Source: Gracilibacter sp.
GTDB taxonomy: Bacteria > Bacillota > Desulfitobacteriia > Desulfitobacteriales > Syntrophobotulaceae
Direction of reading: 5' to 3'
Assembly: GCA_024637055.1 (NCBI GenBank)
Contig: JAGXFZ010000018.1
Span: 1-40,899 of the forward strand
DNA length: 40,899 nucleotides
Numbering within the stretch: the first letter of the stretch is position 1; every line of letters starts with the position of its first letter. Under the pieces are notes generated by a model, which saw nothing but the letters and a program-made list of their open reading frames with translations, had not been told where the DNA came from and made no database searches. Made by a program: the position numbers and the translations under genes. Positions 26,395-33,907 of this stretch are shown piece after piece.

Positions 26395-27293
26395 AGAAGA
26401 TATCCTATGGAAAAAAGCACAGCATAAACTAAGGCTAGGCGGGCAGTGCCAGCCAGCGTCTTGTTAAGTGTCTTTCCTTTTCCGTTAAATATCTCGCTGA
26501 TTAAGGGTAGGGCTAAAGGGAGCGAAAGCAAGGATAGGAGTATCCAAGGCGATATTTTTTCACTGAACTGCATAATAACTGGAACGAAGTAAGACAATAT
26601 GAGAAGAGAAAGATACTGTAGCTGAGTAAACCTCTGTCCGTAACGAACGGCTAGAGTTCTTTTACCGGTTTTTCTATCTGTATCGATGTCACGCAAATTA
26701 TTAACAACTAGGATTGCAGTAATTAAAAAACCCATAGGTAAAGAAGCCCACCAAGAAACACTAGTAACACCTACTGATTGTACATAATAGGTACCCATAA
26801 CAGCAATCGGTCCGAAAAATATAAAAACAAATATATCACCCAAGCCGTTATATCCTAACGGGTAGGGTCCGCCTGTATAAGCTATAGCTGATAGGATAGC
26901 AAGTGCCCCTACTATCAGAATTGGCCAGCCTCCTACATAAATTAGATAAATACCTATCAAGGCCGCTACGATAAAGACCACCGACATCCCAGCGATTACC
27001 TGCCTAGGTTTCAAAAGTCCAGCTTGAGTAACCCGCAACGGACCTTTTCTTTCTGCGGTATCCGTACCCTTCTTAAAATCAAACACATCGTTAGCAAGAT
27101 TACTACCTATCTGTAGAAGAAGAGCACCTAATAGTGCTGCTAGGGCAGGGGTGAATCGGAAAACTCCGTCACCTAGAGCAAGACTTATACCCACCAAGAC
27201 TGGAGCAGCAGCCGCGGGCAGAGTCTTAGGGCGCATAGCCATATACCATATTTGAAATTTAGTTAAACTCGGATTCTTAACATCAGCTTGCAT
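26391..27293 (-). CDS. menA: 1,4-dihydroxy-2-naphthoate polyprenyltransferase (UbiA family)
   Basis: This 300-aa integral membrane enzyme attaches a polyprenyl chain to the naphthoate ring in menaquinone synthesis. The two Asp-rich motifs are present: [14 protein letters not shown] (near residue 64) and [20 protein letters not shown] (near 185-204). Eight or nine TM helices are spread through the length. The start at 27293 has AGGAG 7 nt before it; an earlier in-frame start overlaps that signal. The gene lies alone on the minus strand, between the permease (shared stop bases) and the binding-protein gene (divergent). A menaquinone-dependent respiratory chain follows from the call. The related UbiA/heme-O type is less likely given the motifs. 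Confidence 0.88.
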   Translation of the reverse strand: MQADVKNPSLTKFQIWYMAMRPKTLPAAAAPVLVGISLALGDGVFRFTPALAALLGALLLQIGSNLANDVFDFKKGTDTAERKGPLRVTQAGLLKPRQVIAGMSVVFIVAALIGIYLIYVGGWPILIVGALAILSAIAYTGGPYPLGYNGLGDIFVFIFFGPIAVMGTYYVQSVGVTSVSWWASLPMGFLITAILVVNNLRDIDTDRKTGKRTLAVRYGQRFTQLQYLSLLILSYFVPVIMQFSEKISPWILLSLLSLPLALPLISEIFNGKGKTLNKTLAGTARLALVYAVLFSIGYLL

Positions 27294-27353
27294 ACAAGAG
27301 CTCCTCAAATCTTAAAAATAGATAATACATGTACAACTAGATATTTTATACTA

Positions 27354-27382
27354 TTGACTTATTAAGCACAAGAATATACAAT
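27354..27382 (+). promoter_or_regulatory. Promoter of the substrate-binding protein gene
   Basis: TTGACT (27354-27359) and TACAAT (27377-27382) are 17 nt apart. The -35 box is identical to that of the tetR promoter, and the operator copy begins about 10 nt after the -10 box in both. Confidence 0.78.
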
Positions 27383-27390
27383 AAAGCAAG

Positions 27391-27410
27391 ATATGAATCA
27401 TAGTTCATTT
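27391..27410. promoter_or_regulatory. Probable TetR operator (copy 2)
   Basis: TGAAT-CATA-GTTCA (27394-27407) followed by TTT matches the tetR operator TGAAT-CGGC-ATTCA followed by TTT. It lies over the expected transcription start of the binding-protein gene. This is the main evidence that the separated gene belongs to the same transporter. Confidence 0.65.
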
Positions 27411-27429
27411 TATGGAGGATACTAATCGA

Positions 27430-28392
27430 ATGAAAAAATCGAAAAGGATAATATTAATAATCTCAATTTTTGTAATATCTATGATGTTGGGAACAGGATG
27501 TTCTGCGGATAAGTCCGATTCAGCTAATAATAAACTAAAAATTGGTGCTCTTCCTATAGAAGACATCTTACCTATTTTAGTTGCTCAAAGGCAAGGCTAC
27601 TTTACGGATGAAGGAATAGAGGTGGAGCTAATACCATTTCAAAGTGCGGTAGAGAGCCAAAGTGCTATTCAGTCAGGACAACTTGATGGCATGATTACAG
27701 ATACGATTGTAGCCATCTTACTAAATAATTCAGGGCTTGATGTGAAAATAACTTCTCTAACCCTTGGGGCTACTCCGGAAGAAGGACGTTTTGCTATCGT
27801 TGCCGCTCCCGACAGTAATATCAATTCTTCAGTTGATTTAAGAGGTAAAACCATTGGGATTTCAAATAATTCAATCATAGAATATGTTACAGACAGTCTT
27901 CTGGAAGAAGTAGGTGTAGACCCATCTGAAGTGACCAAAATCTCAGTGCCTAAAATACCGGTTAGACTAGAAATGCTTCTTAACAACCAGATAGATGCGA
28001 TTACTGTGCCTGATCCTCTAGTTAGCTTCGCGGAGTTCAGGGGTTCCAAAATAATAATCGAAGATACTGTTAACCAAAATCTCTCTCAGGCAGTAGTCAT
28101 CATGACCCCGAAGGCGTTGGAAGAAAAAAGTGATACTCTGAAACTTTTCTATGTAGCTTATACTAAGGCTGTTAAGGATATAAACTCCAATCCTGCTGAG
28201 TTTAAAGATCTTCTTGTCGAAAACGTCAATATTCCTGAACCAATTGCGGATAGCTATAACATTCAAAAATATCCTGAACCTCAGTTACCACAACAAGAAG
28301 AAATAGAGAATGTCATAAAATGGTTAGAAGGCAAACAACTATTAAACGAACCGCCTGCTTATAAAGATTTAATAGATAAAGGTCTCTATTAG
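27430..28392 (+). CDS. ABC importer substrate-binding lipoprotein (NMT1/SsuA-like)
   Basis: This 320-aa extracellular lipoprotein captures the substrate for the 24886-26394 transporter. A Lys-rich n-region, a hydrophobic stretch and the cleavage region MMLGTGCS place the lipidated Cys near residue 25. The mature domain opens KIGALPIEDILPILVAQRQG and contains VDLRGKTIGISN, a pattern usual in SsuA/TauA/ThiY-type proteins. ATG 27430 lies after GGAGG (27414-27418). An ATG at 27412 precedes that signal and was rejected. The lipobox is slightly non-standard, with Leu at -4 instead of -3. Its ligand is unknown; proximity to menA leaves open a quinone-related or aromatic compound. Confidence 0.88.
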   Translation: MKKSKRIILIISIFVISMMLGTGCSADKSDSANNKLKIGALPIEDILPILVAQRQGYFTDEGIEVELIPFQSAVESQSAIQSGQLDGMITDTIVAILLNNSGLDVKITSLTLGATPEEGRFAIVAAPDSNINSSVDLRGKTIGISNNSIIEYVTDSLLEEVGVDPSEVTKISVPKIPVRLEMLLNNQIDAITVPDPLVSFAEFRGSKIIIEDTVNQNLSQAVVIMTPKALEEKSDTLKLFYVAYTKAVKDINSNPAEFKDLLVENVNIPEPIADSYNIQKYPEPQLPQQEEIENVIKWLEGKQLLNEPPAYKDLIDKGLY

Positions 28393-28452
28393 GATACTCA
28401 TCCAGACCTTAATGTAGAGTAAAATTGGAAAAATATTCAAGTACTTATTCTA

Positions 28453-28481
28453 TTGACAGAATAATCAGAGAGATCTATACT
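28453..28481 (+). promoter_or_regulatory. Strong promoter of the candidate structured RNA
   Basis: A perfect TTGACA (28453-28458), a 17-nt spacer and TATACT (28476-28481) predict a start near 28488. No coding gene with a ribosome binding site follows before the terminator at 28921-28956. Confidence 0.82.
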
Positions 28482-28487
28482 ATAATC

Positions 28488-28952
28488 AGCAAATATAATA
28501 AAAATAGGTTTAAACATTAAGCGTTATTCCCACTGACAAAGGCTGGTTATAATCCGATGCGGGTCAGAGTGAAAGAAGTTTAGGAATGTTGACCGACCGG
28601 ATTAAAGCCACCCGCTATGGATGGCTTTCTTATTTAGAAAAGTTTCCCGCAGAGTCTTCTAGTCCAAGTTCAGGTATCAGGAACAATGAGTTTCCACTAA
28701 TGTTAAACGTGTTTCAGGCTAAGTTAATTAAGTTAGGCAAGTTATTTCCTATCCGAGTTCAGTTAGTTTTAAATTCCGTATAATTATTAAGAACATGGAG
28801 CGTTTAAAAAATCTATTAAGTTCGGTTTTGTAAAGGAACGTGTCTCTTAATCATGTAGGTGACCTTTGTTAGATTCCAAGTCTTGTTTTTAGAGGGACTC
28901 TGCGGGATTTAATATCATCTAAAAGACCTCTTCGCTGACGAAGAGGTCTTTT
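28488..28952 (+). ncRNA. Candidate structured non-coding RNA of about 460 nt, class unknown
   Basis: This unit has its own promoter and terminator and holds no convincing protein gene. Pairings seen by eye are a perfect 11-bp stem, CCCGCAGAGTC (28646-28656) with GACTCTGCGGG (28896-28906), extended inward by TCTA/TAGA, closing a domain of about 260 nt; TAATCCG (28550-28556) with CGGATTA (28598-28604), flanked by GGCT/AGCC; CTGAC (28533-28537) with GTCAG (28563-28567), which crosses the last stem; and AAAGCCA (28604-28610) with TGGCTTT (28622-28628). The crossing pairs imply a pseudoknot or a switch. I could not fit tmRNA, RNase P, 6S, SRP, T-box or a common riboswitch. The layout, a large RNA before a four-TM protein gene, recalls OLE RNA and OapA, but I have no sequence match. 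Confidence 0.6.
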
Positions 28953-28956
28953 CTTG
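28921..28956 (+). terminator. Very strong terminator of the structured RNA
   Basis: A perfect 14-bp hairpin (AAAAGACCTCTTCG, loop CTGA, CGAAGAGGTCTTTT) ends in TTTTCTT. Because it also begins with AAAA, it can work on both strands. Confidence 0.93.
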
Positions 28957-29120
28957 TGGTCGGTAAAGCTATACCATTATAGTTAGTAGTGTATACAGCG
29001 AAATTTACCATATATTATTGTAATAATATCTCATACTTATTCCAACAATACATATATAAGATAAATAATTTTCAATATAATGTTAGTCGCTCTGCAACAG
29101 AAAAGAGGGAAAAGGTTAAT

Positions 29121-29708
29121 ATGAGAAAAATTAAGGATAAACATACTCTAGGAGTTATCAGTGGAGTAATTGGTGGATTATCAATGTTAGTTGCTGACCA
29201 AATATCCAATAAGTATTTAAAATTATCTAAGAGAACCTATACCTACGCTTCAGCTGGAGTCTGGGTTGGGAAAAAACGCCAAGTTAAATCTACGAGCGGG
29301 ACAGCATTAGGAATATCCATGTCCTTAATTACAAGTATATTTGGCAGTATAATTATTACAGAAATGATAGCTAAGAGAGGGAAAGATAATATCAACACCA
29401 AAGGATTGTTTTATGGAGCCGCGTATGGCGGTATCGTAACAGCGATCCAGAGTGCACTTCCGAAGAATAAGCTTAAACCTAGAGATGCTTCTAGTAATCT
29501 CTCATACTTATTTTGCAATGCCCTTTTTGGTTTAGTAACTGCTAATTCTATAGCAAAACTGGGAGATGACTCCATCTTCCCTGATTCTAAATTAAACACG
29601 GAAACTATAAACACTAAAATATTAACAAATCAAAATAACGATGATTACAGGAAACCTGTTATAAGACCCGAAACTCAAGAGAGCTTTTTTCAAACAAGGA
29701 AACATTAA
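29121..29708 (+). CDS. Small four-TM membrane protein of unknown function
   Basis: This 195-aa protein has four likely TM segments (about residues 10-28, 60-82, 95-113 and 128-146). Gly-rich helices (GVISGVIGGLSMLVAD), basic linkers (KKRQVKSTSG, KNKLKPRDASSN) and a polar tail of about 45 residues are visible. It looks like a family common in Peptococcaceae-type genomes, but I cannot name it. ATG 29121 follows AAAAGG at 5 nt. The frame opens 44 codons earlier without a signal. It starts 165 nt after the terminator of the structured RNA and is followed by its own terminator. It may work with that RNA, by analogy only. Confidence 0.65.
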   Translation: MRKIKDKHTLGVISGVIGGLSMLVADQISNKYLKLSKRTYTYASAGVWVGKKRQVKSTSGTALGISMSLITSIFGSIIITEMIAKRGKDNINTKGLFYGAAYGGIVTAIQSALPKNKLKPRDASSNLSYLFCNALFGLVTANSIAKLGDDSIFPDSKLNTETINTKILTNQNNDDYRKPVIRPETQESFFQTRKH

Positions 29709-29744
29709 AGCCTAAAGCTTAAAGCTTATATGTTATTTAATGAG

Positions 29745-29785
29745 AACAATAGATTAACAAGCATACTGCTAGTTAATCTATTGTT
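29745..29785 (+). terminator. Terminator after the four-TM protein gene
   Basis: A perfect 14-bp hairpin (AACAATAGATTAAC, 29745-29758, with GTTAATCTATTGTT, 29772-29785) is followed by a moderately T-rich tail (TGTATCTT). Confidence 0.72.
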
Positions 29786-29874
29786 TGTATCTTGAGACAT
29801 TCGTTTTGTACAGATATCGTGATATGATAGTAGTATCCGCTCCAACCTTTGGCAAATAATAAGGAGGAATCCAC

Positions 29875-31197
29875 TTGATAGAAATACTGTTAGCGGCAAT
29901 TATTATTCTAATTCTTATAAACACCTTAATGGTTATCCGATTCGGCAAACGACGAGGAAATAAGAATGAACAGGAGATTGTCAATAAGCTGATATTCATC
30001 GAATCTTGCCTAGCTAGGAATGAAGAATCAGTTAGACAAGAACTAGTTAGAAACAGAGAAGAAATATATAAGAATGCCAGAGAAACAAGGGAGGAACTAA
30101 ATAAAGTTCTAACCCACTTTGGACAACAGCAATTACATCGTGTAAACGAAATAGCTCATTTCCAAAAAAACCAATTGGATACGTTTTCTAACCAACTGGT
30201 AAATTTAACATCATCCAATGAACAGAGACTGGTTAATATGCGAGAGACTATAGAGCTTAAGCTGAAAGAACTCCAGGAAGACAATAGCCAAAAACTGGAG
30301 AAAATGCGACAAACAGTTGATGAAAAATTACATAAGACTCTGGAGGAAAGAATTGGACAGTCTTTCAAGTTAGTGAGTGAACGCCTAGAGCAGGTGTATA
30401 AAGGCCTGGGTGAGATGCAGACTCTAGCCACTGGAGTAGGCGATCTGAAGAAAGTCTTATCTAATGTCAAGACTAGAGGTATTCTTGGTGAGATTCAGCT
30501 TGAGAACATCTTGGAACAAATTTTAACTGCTGACCAGTATGCTAAAAATATCTCAACTAAAAAGGGATCTAGGGATGTTGTAGAGTTTGCAATCAAGCTT
30601 CCCGGCAAAGAAAGCAATGAAGACCATGTCTATATGCCATTAGATTCTAAATTTCCTTTAGAAGTATACCATCAGCTATTAGAGGCCTATGATAAAGTAG
30701 ACATCGTAGCCATCGAAGAATCACACAAACATCTGGAAGCATGCATCAAAAGAAGCGCTAAAGATATTCGTGATAAGTACTTAGACCCTCCGAATACAAC
30801 TGACTTCGGGATATTGTTTTTACCGATAGAAGGACTCTATGCCGAAGTAGTAAGAAGGACAGGGTTAATCGAAGTGCTTCAGAGAGATTACCGGATAATC
30901 ATCACTGGGCCAACTACTCTTGCAGCTTTGTTAAACAGTCTACAGATGGGATTTAGAACATTGGCCATTGAAAAAAGATCTAGTGAAGTATGGAAAGTAT
31001 TAGGAGCTGTAAAAACTGAGTTCGATAAGTTTGGTGTGGTATTAGTAAAGACCCAGGAAAAGCTACGTCAAGCAGATAAAGAACTTGAAGACTTGGTAGG
31101 AACTAGAACTAGACAGATCCAAAGAAGGTTAAAAGATGTGCATGAGGTGCCGACTATCACAAAAGAGCCGGAATTATTGGTCTCAGGAGATGAGTAA
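29875..31197 (+). CDS. rmuC: RmuC family DNA recombination protein
   Basis: This 440-aa protein is predicted to be a nuclease-fold factor that limits recombination at inverted repeats. An N-terminal TM helix (about residues 2-22) precedes a long coiled coil (about 40-180). The RmuC domain (about 195-400) carries GILGEIQLENILEQIL near 204, MPLDSKFPLE near 258 and FLPIEGLYAE near 317. TTG 29875 lies 8 nt after AAGGAGG. The 3' end overlaps by 41 nt with the frameshifted gene on the other strand. No operon partner. Confidence 0.93.
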   Translation: MIEILLAAIIILILINTLMVIRFGKRRGNKNEQEIVNKLIFIESCLARNEESVRQELVRNREEIYKNARETREELNKVLTHFGQQQLHRVNEIAHFQKNQLDTFSNQLVNLTSSNEQRLVNMRETIELKLKELQEDNSQKLEKMRQTVDEKLHKTLEERIGQSFKLVSERLEQVYKGLGEMQTLATGVGDLKKVLSNVKTRGILGEIQLENILEQILTADQYAKNISTKKGSRDVVEFAIKLPGKESNEDHVYMPLDSKFPLEVYHQLLEAYDKVDIVAIEESHKHLEACIKRSAKDIRDKYLDPPNTTDFGILFLPIEGLYAEVVRRTGLIEVLQRDYRIIITGPTTLAALLNSLQMGFRTLAIEKRSSEVWKVLGAVKTEFDKFGVVLVKTQEKLRQADKELEDLVGTRTRQIQRRLKDVHEVPTITKEPELLVSGDE

Positions 31198-31410
31198 AAA
31201 TCCCACCTACGACAGTGCTCCAGATAAGACCTAATATGATATGAACAACAGTATAGTCATGGACATTAAGGAAAACCTCAACTGTTAATTCAGCATATTT
31301 ATGTTCTTTCCAGGGAGCGTAAGATTAATTAAATAGAGTGATAAGTTTGCTAATAAAGCTGAAGTTATTCCTGAAAAACTAGCAAGAATAATCCTGTCTC
31401 TAAACATCAT
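31157..31410 (-). pseudogene. Small membrane protein gene broken by a frameshift
   Basis: On the minus strand, GGAGG lies 4 nt before a double ATG (31405-31410). The first frame gives 41 residues, starting MMFRDRIILASFSGIT and ending in TAA at 31285-31287. The -1 frame continues without interruption from about 31320 to TGA at 31157 as a second hydrophobic stretch (VHIILGLIWSTVVGGIF). Joined, these make a two-TM protein of about 84 residues with a continuous hydrophobicity pattern. The shift point lies between about 31321 and 31291. There is no standard slippery heptamer, so a mutation or sequence error is more likely than programmed frameshifting. The 3' end lies inside rmuC. Confidence 0.6.
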
Positions 31411-31521
31411 AAGACCTCCGAATAGTATAGTATGGTATGATTTGCTTAAAAATTATTACAAATATCATTAGACTCTTAACAGTTCAACAAAATTCGTATA
31501 AGATTTAAGGAGAGTGTTTAT

Positions 31522-31578
31522 ATGTTTAAATTATTTAAAACGGAGATTGTGGTAAAAGCGGAGGTGCCTGTAATGTAA
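31522..31578 (+). CDS. Possible 18-aa leader peptide or gene remnant
   Basis: The short frame encodes MFKLFKTEIVVKAEVPVM and has AAGGAGAG 8 nt before the ATG, one of the better ribosome binding sites in the window. It ends 19 nt before rsgA. It could be a translated leader that affects rsgA, a small functional peptide or the start of a decayed gene. No conserved Cys, Trp or repeated codon run suggests attenuation by amino acid supply. Confidence 0.35.
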   Translation: MFKLFKTEIVVKAEVPVM

Positions 31579-31597
31579 AATATGGAAGGACAAAAAA

Positions 31598-32692
31598 ATG
31601 AAAAATGTTAATTTATACGATATAGGCCTTACTGAAAGTTATGTCAAAGAAGCAGGAATGTATGATAATAATCTTTATCTTGCGAGAGTTTCCCTCCAGC
31701 ATAAAAATATGTATAAAGTTATTGCAGAAGATGGAGAGATTCAAGCTGAGATCTCCGGTAAACTGAATTATTCAGCAGATGCTTCAGAGGATTATCCAGC
31801 TGTAGGCGATTGGGTTTTGCTTGATCGGAAAGATGTAAGTAGTGGTAACGCTATCATCCATCATATACTCACTCGTAAAAGCTGTTTAGAGCGAAAGGCA
31901 GCCGGGATCGGTAACGAAAGACAGATAATCGCTGCCAATATTGATACAATATTTATCTGCATGGCACTGAATAACGACTATAACTTACGCCGACTGGAGA
32001 GGTACCTTAGTATTGCTTGGGACAGTATGGCTACACCTGTTATTGTGCTGACAAAATCAGATCTGTGTCCTGATCTTGAAACAAAACTTAGAGAGATAGA
32101 ATCTGTAGCGATAGGCTTAGATGTGATTATAACGACTAGTATGACTATTGACGGCTATACAGAAGTGCTAAACTATCTTCACAAAGGAAAGACCATAGCC
32201 TTTATTGGATCTTCTGGTGTTGGCAAATCTACGCTGATAAACAAGCTAATAGGGGTAGATATCCTAACCACAAATGAAATCAGAAATGATGACAAAGGCA
32301 GGCACACTACTACCAATAGACAGCTGCTTATGATACCAAGTGGTGGAATGGTTATTGATACTCCTGGGATGAGGGAAATCCAACTTGCCGGAACGGACTT
32401 ATCTAGTTCATTTGCAGATATTGAAGAACTAGCATCGAAGTGTTACTTTAGAGATTGTCAACACGGAACTGAGCCAAGATGTACGGTTCGTCAAGCAATT
32501 GAAGATGGCATATTATCCGCTAATAGATTAGAGAGTTATAAAAAGCTACAGCGAGAAGTTACACTACAAATTGATAGAAAAACAATGAACGCCAAACAGA
32601 TAGAAAAGAAAAAAATTACCGAGATGATGGGATCCCTTAACGGCAGAAGGCAGATCCTGAAGAATAATAGGAAGAACAAAGATAGAGGATAA
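31598..32692 (+). CDS. rsgA: Ribosome small subunit-dependent GTPase A (RsgA)
   Basis: This 364-aa circularly permuted GTPase helps mature the 30S subunit. An N-terminal OB fold (about 30-105) precedes the permuted G domain, with G4 TKSD (near 152), G1 GSSGVGKST (near 206), and G3 DTPGMRE (near 256). A zinc site follows (CYFRDCQHGTEPRC, near 283). It has a Lys-rich tail. ATG 31598 follows GGAAGGA at 8 nt. A hairpin follows the stop codon. Confidence 0.95.
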   Translation: MKNVNLYDIGLTESYVKEAGMYDNNLYLARVSLQHKNMYKVIAEDGEIQAEISGKLNYSADASEDYPAVGDWVLLDRKDVSSGNAIIHHILTRKSCLERKAAGIGNERQIIAANIDTIFICMALNNDYNLRRLERYLSIAWDSMATPVIVLTKSDLCPDLETKLREIESVAIGLDVIITTSMTIDGYTEVLNYLHKGKTIAFIGSSGVGKSTLINKLIGVDILTTNEIRNDDKGRHTTTNRQLLMIPSGGMVIDTPGMREIQLAGTDLSSSFADIEELASKCYFRDCQHGTEPRCTVRQAIEDGILSANRLESYKKLQREVTLQIDRKTMNAKQIEKKKITEMMGSLNGRRQILKNNRKNKDRG

Positions 32693-32699
32693 ATAAAAT

Positions 32700-32757
32700 G
32701 AGAGACAATACCTATACAGTAGCTTTGCTGATGTTTAGGTACAGTCTCTCACCACTT
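32700..32757 (+). terminator. Hairpin after rsgA, possible terminator or attenuator
   Basis: Arms GAGAGAC (32700-32706) and GTCTCTC (32744-32750) close an inner TACCT/AGGTA stem, with a symmetrical 2 x 2 internal loop and a 23-nt loop. It is followed by ACCACTTTTATA, a weak T tail. It lies 24 nt before the next gene, so partial readthrough is possible. Confidence 0.55.
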
Positions 32758-32780
32758 TTATAATATAAAGGAATAAGAGG

Positions 32781-33101
32781 ATGAAAGCTAATAACAATAA
32801 GCAAAAACGGGAAAAGAAAACTCTTGAAGTAATGATTAACCTCTATTGTCAAGAGAATCATAATCAGGAATATGTACCGTGTGCTCAGTGCCAGGAGCTT
32901 TTCGATTATGCACAAGAGCGAATAAAAAAATGCATCTTGGGAGACAAAAAAATAACCTGTGCCAAATGTCCGGTTCATTGCTTCAAGCCTGAGTATAAAG
33001 ACAAAATAAAAAAAGTGATGAGATATTCAGGACCAAAGATGATTTATAAACATCCTCTACTGGCCATCTATCATTTAATAGATTCACATTCCAAACCTTA
33101 G
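32781..33101 (+). CDS. Nitrous oxide-stimulated promoter family protein (YgbA-like)
   Basis: This 106-aa soluble protein has the family cysteine pattern: CQE near 23, then CAQCQELFDYAQERIKKC at about 34-51 and CAKCPVHCFKPEYKDKIKKV near 60. In E. coli YgbA belongs to the NsrR regulon and helps growth under nitrosative stress. Conserved Cys and His residues suggest metal or NO-sensitive chemistry. ATG 32781 follows AAAGGAATAAGAGG. It is separated from rsgA by a hairpin and lies 53 nt before the cyclase-family gene. Biochemical role unknown. Confidence 0.85.
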   Translation: MKANNNKQKREKKTLEVMINLYCQENHNQEYVPCAQCQELFDYAQERIKKCILGDKKITCAKCPVHCFKPEYKDKIKKVMRYSGPKMIYKHPLLAIYHLIDSHSKP

Positions 33102-33154
33102 ATTTAACACTGAAATAGTATTAGGAATGTATAATTATCTGAGGAGAATTACTT

Positions 33155-33814
33155 ATGAAGATAATAGATCTGACTCACACCATCGAGCCCAAAATGCCGG
33201 TATATCCTGGAACCGAACCCCCATTATTTGAAGATGCTAATAGTCTGGAAAAACATGGATTCATTGAGAAGAAGATAAGTTTGTACTCGCATACAGGAAC
33301 ACATATGGATGGTCCTGCCCACATTCTGAGAGATGGTAAGACACTGGATTCCTATCCGGTAGATTGTTTTATTGGAACGGCATATATCATCAGTTTGGAA
33401 AACTATCTGTCGGAAACCAATGAGCAACGAAAAATAAATCAGTTATTCTTACAGAATTACACTAGACAATTAGAGGATGTTGATTACCTGATTATCAATA
33501 CAGGCTGGAGCAATCATTGGGGAAGTGAAAAGTTTTATTCAGGATACCCAATACTGACTCAAGAAGCTGCAATATGGCTAACTGAAAACTTAAACCTCAA
33601 GGGAATTGGTACTGACGCTATCTCCATCGATCATGAGGAGAGCAGTGATTTCCCCATACATAAAATCCTCTTCAGAAAAGGGCAAGTAGTTATAGAGAAT
33701 TTAGCAAACCTAGATAAACTTAACAAGGAACAGAAATTCCAATTCTTCTGCTTGCCATTAAAAATTAAAGATGCTGATGGAGCGCCGATAAGAGCTGTAG
33801 CACTTACTAAATAA
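33155..33814 (+). CDS. Cyclase family metal-dependent hydrolase (KynB-like fold)
   Basis: This 219-aa enzyme has the metal-binding motif HTGTHMDGPAH (near residues 47-57) and a downstream GIGTDAISIDHEES segment (about 150-163) that supplies further ligands and the catalytic residue. Relatives include kynurenine formamidase and other amide or lactone hydrolases. No tryptophan pathway genes are close, so the substrate is open. ATG 33155 lies after GAGGAGAATTACTT. The length is typical. Confidence 0.85.
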   Translation: MKIIDLTHTIEPKMPVYPGTEPPLFEDANSLEKHGFIEKKISLYSHTGTHMDGPAHILRDGKTLDSYPVDCFIGTAYIISLENYLSETNEQRKINQLFLQNYTRQLEDVDYLIINTGWSNHWGSEKFYSGYPILTQEAAIWLTENLNLKGIGTDAISIDHEESSDFPIHKILFRKGQVVIENLANLDKLNKEQKFQFFCLPLKIKDADGAPIRAVALTK

Positions 33815-33863
33815 GACTTTATGGTATAAACTGATGGTTTTACATGAAACTATTAAAGGAAAA

Positions 33864-33872
33864 TGCTATAAT
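33864..33872 (+). promoter_or_regulatory. Possible extended -10 promoter of the ABC-F gene
   Basis: TGCTATAAT is an extended -10 element about 36 nt before the predicted start codon. No clear -35 box is at the right distance. Confidence 0.4.
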
Positions 33873-33907
33873 AATTATTATTTACAAAAGTAATGAGGTG
33901 AGATTGT

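Noticed and set aside
28586-28783. 65-codon reading frame inside the structured RNA
   Set aside because: No Shine-Dalgarno before the ATG, unremarkable residue pattern, and it crosses several predicted stems.
28488-28952. Identification of the RNA as OLE, tmRNA, RNase P, 6S or T-box
   Set aside because: None of the hallmark sequences that I know for these classes is present; only the gene order is reminiscent of OLE.
31285-31410. Programmed -1 frameshift in the small membrane protein gene
   Set aside because: No X-XXY-YYZ heptamer or following pseudoknot is evident in the overlap region; decay or sequence error is simpler.
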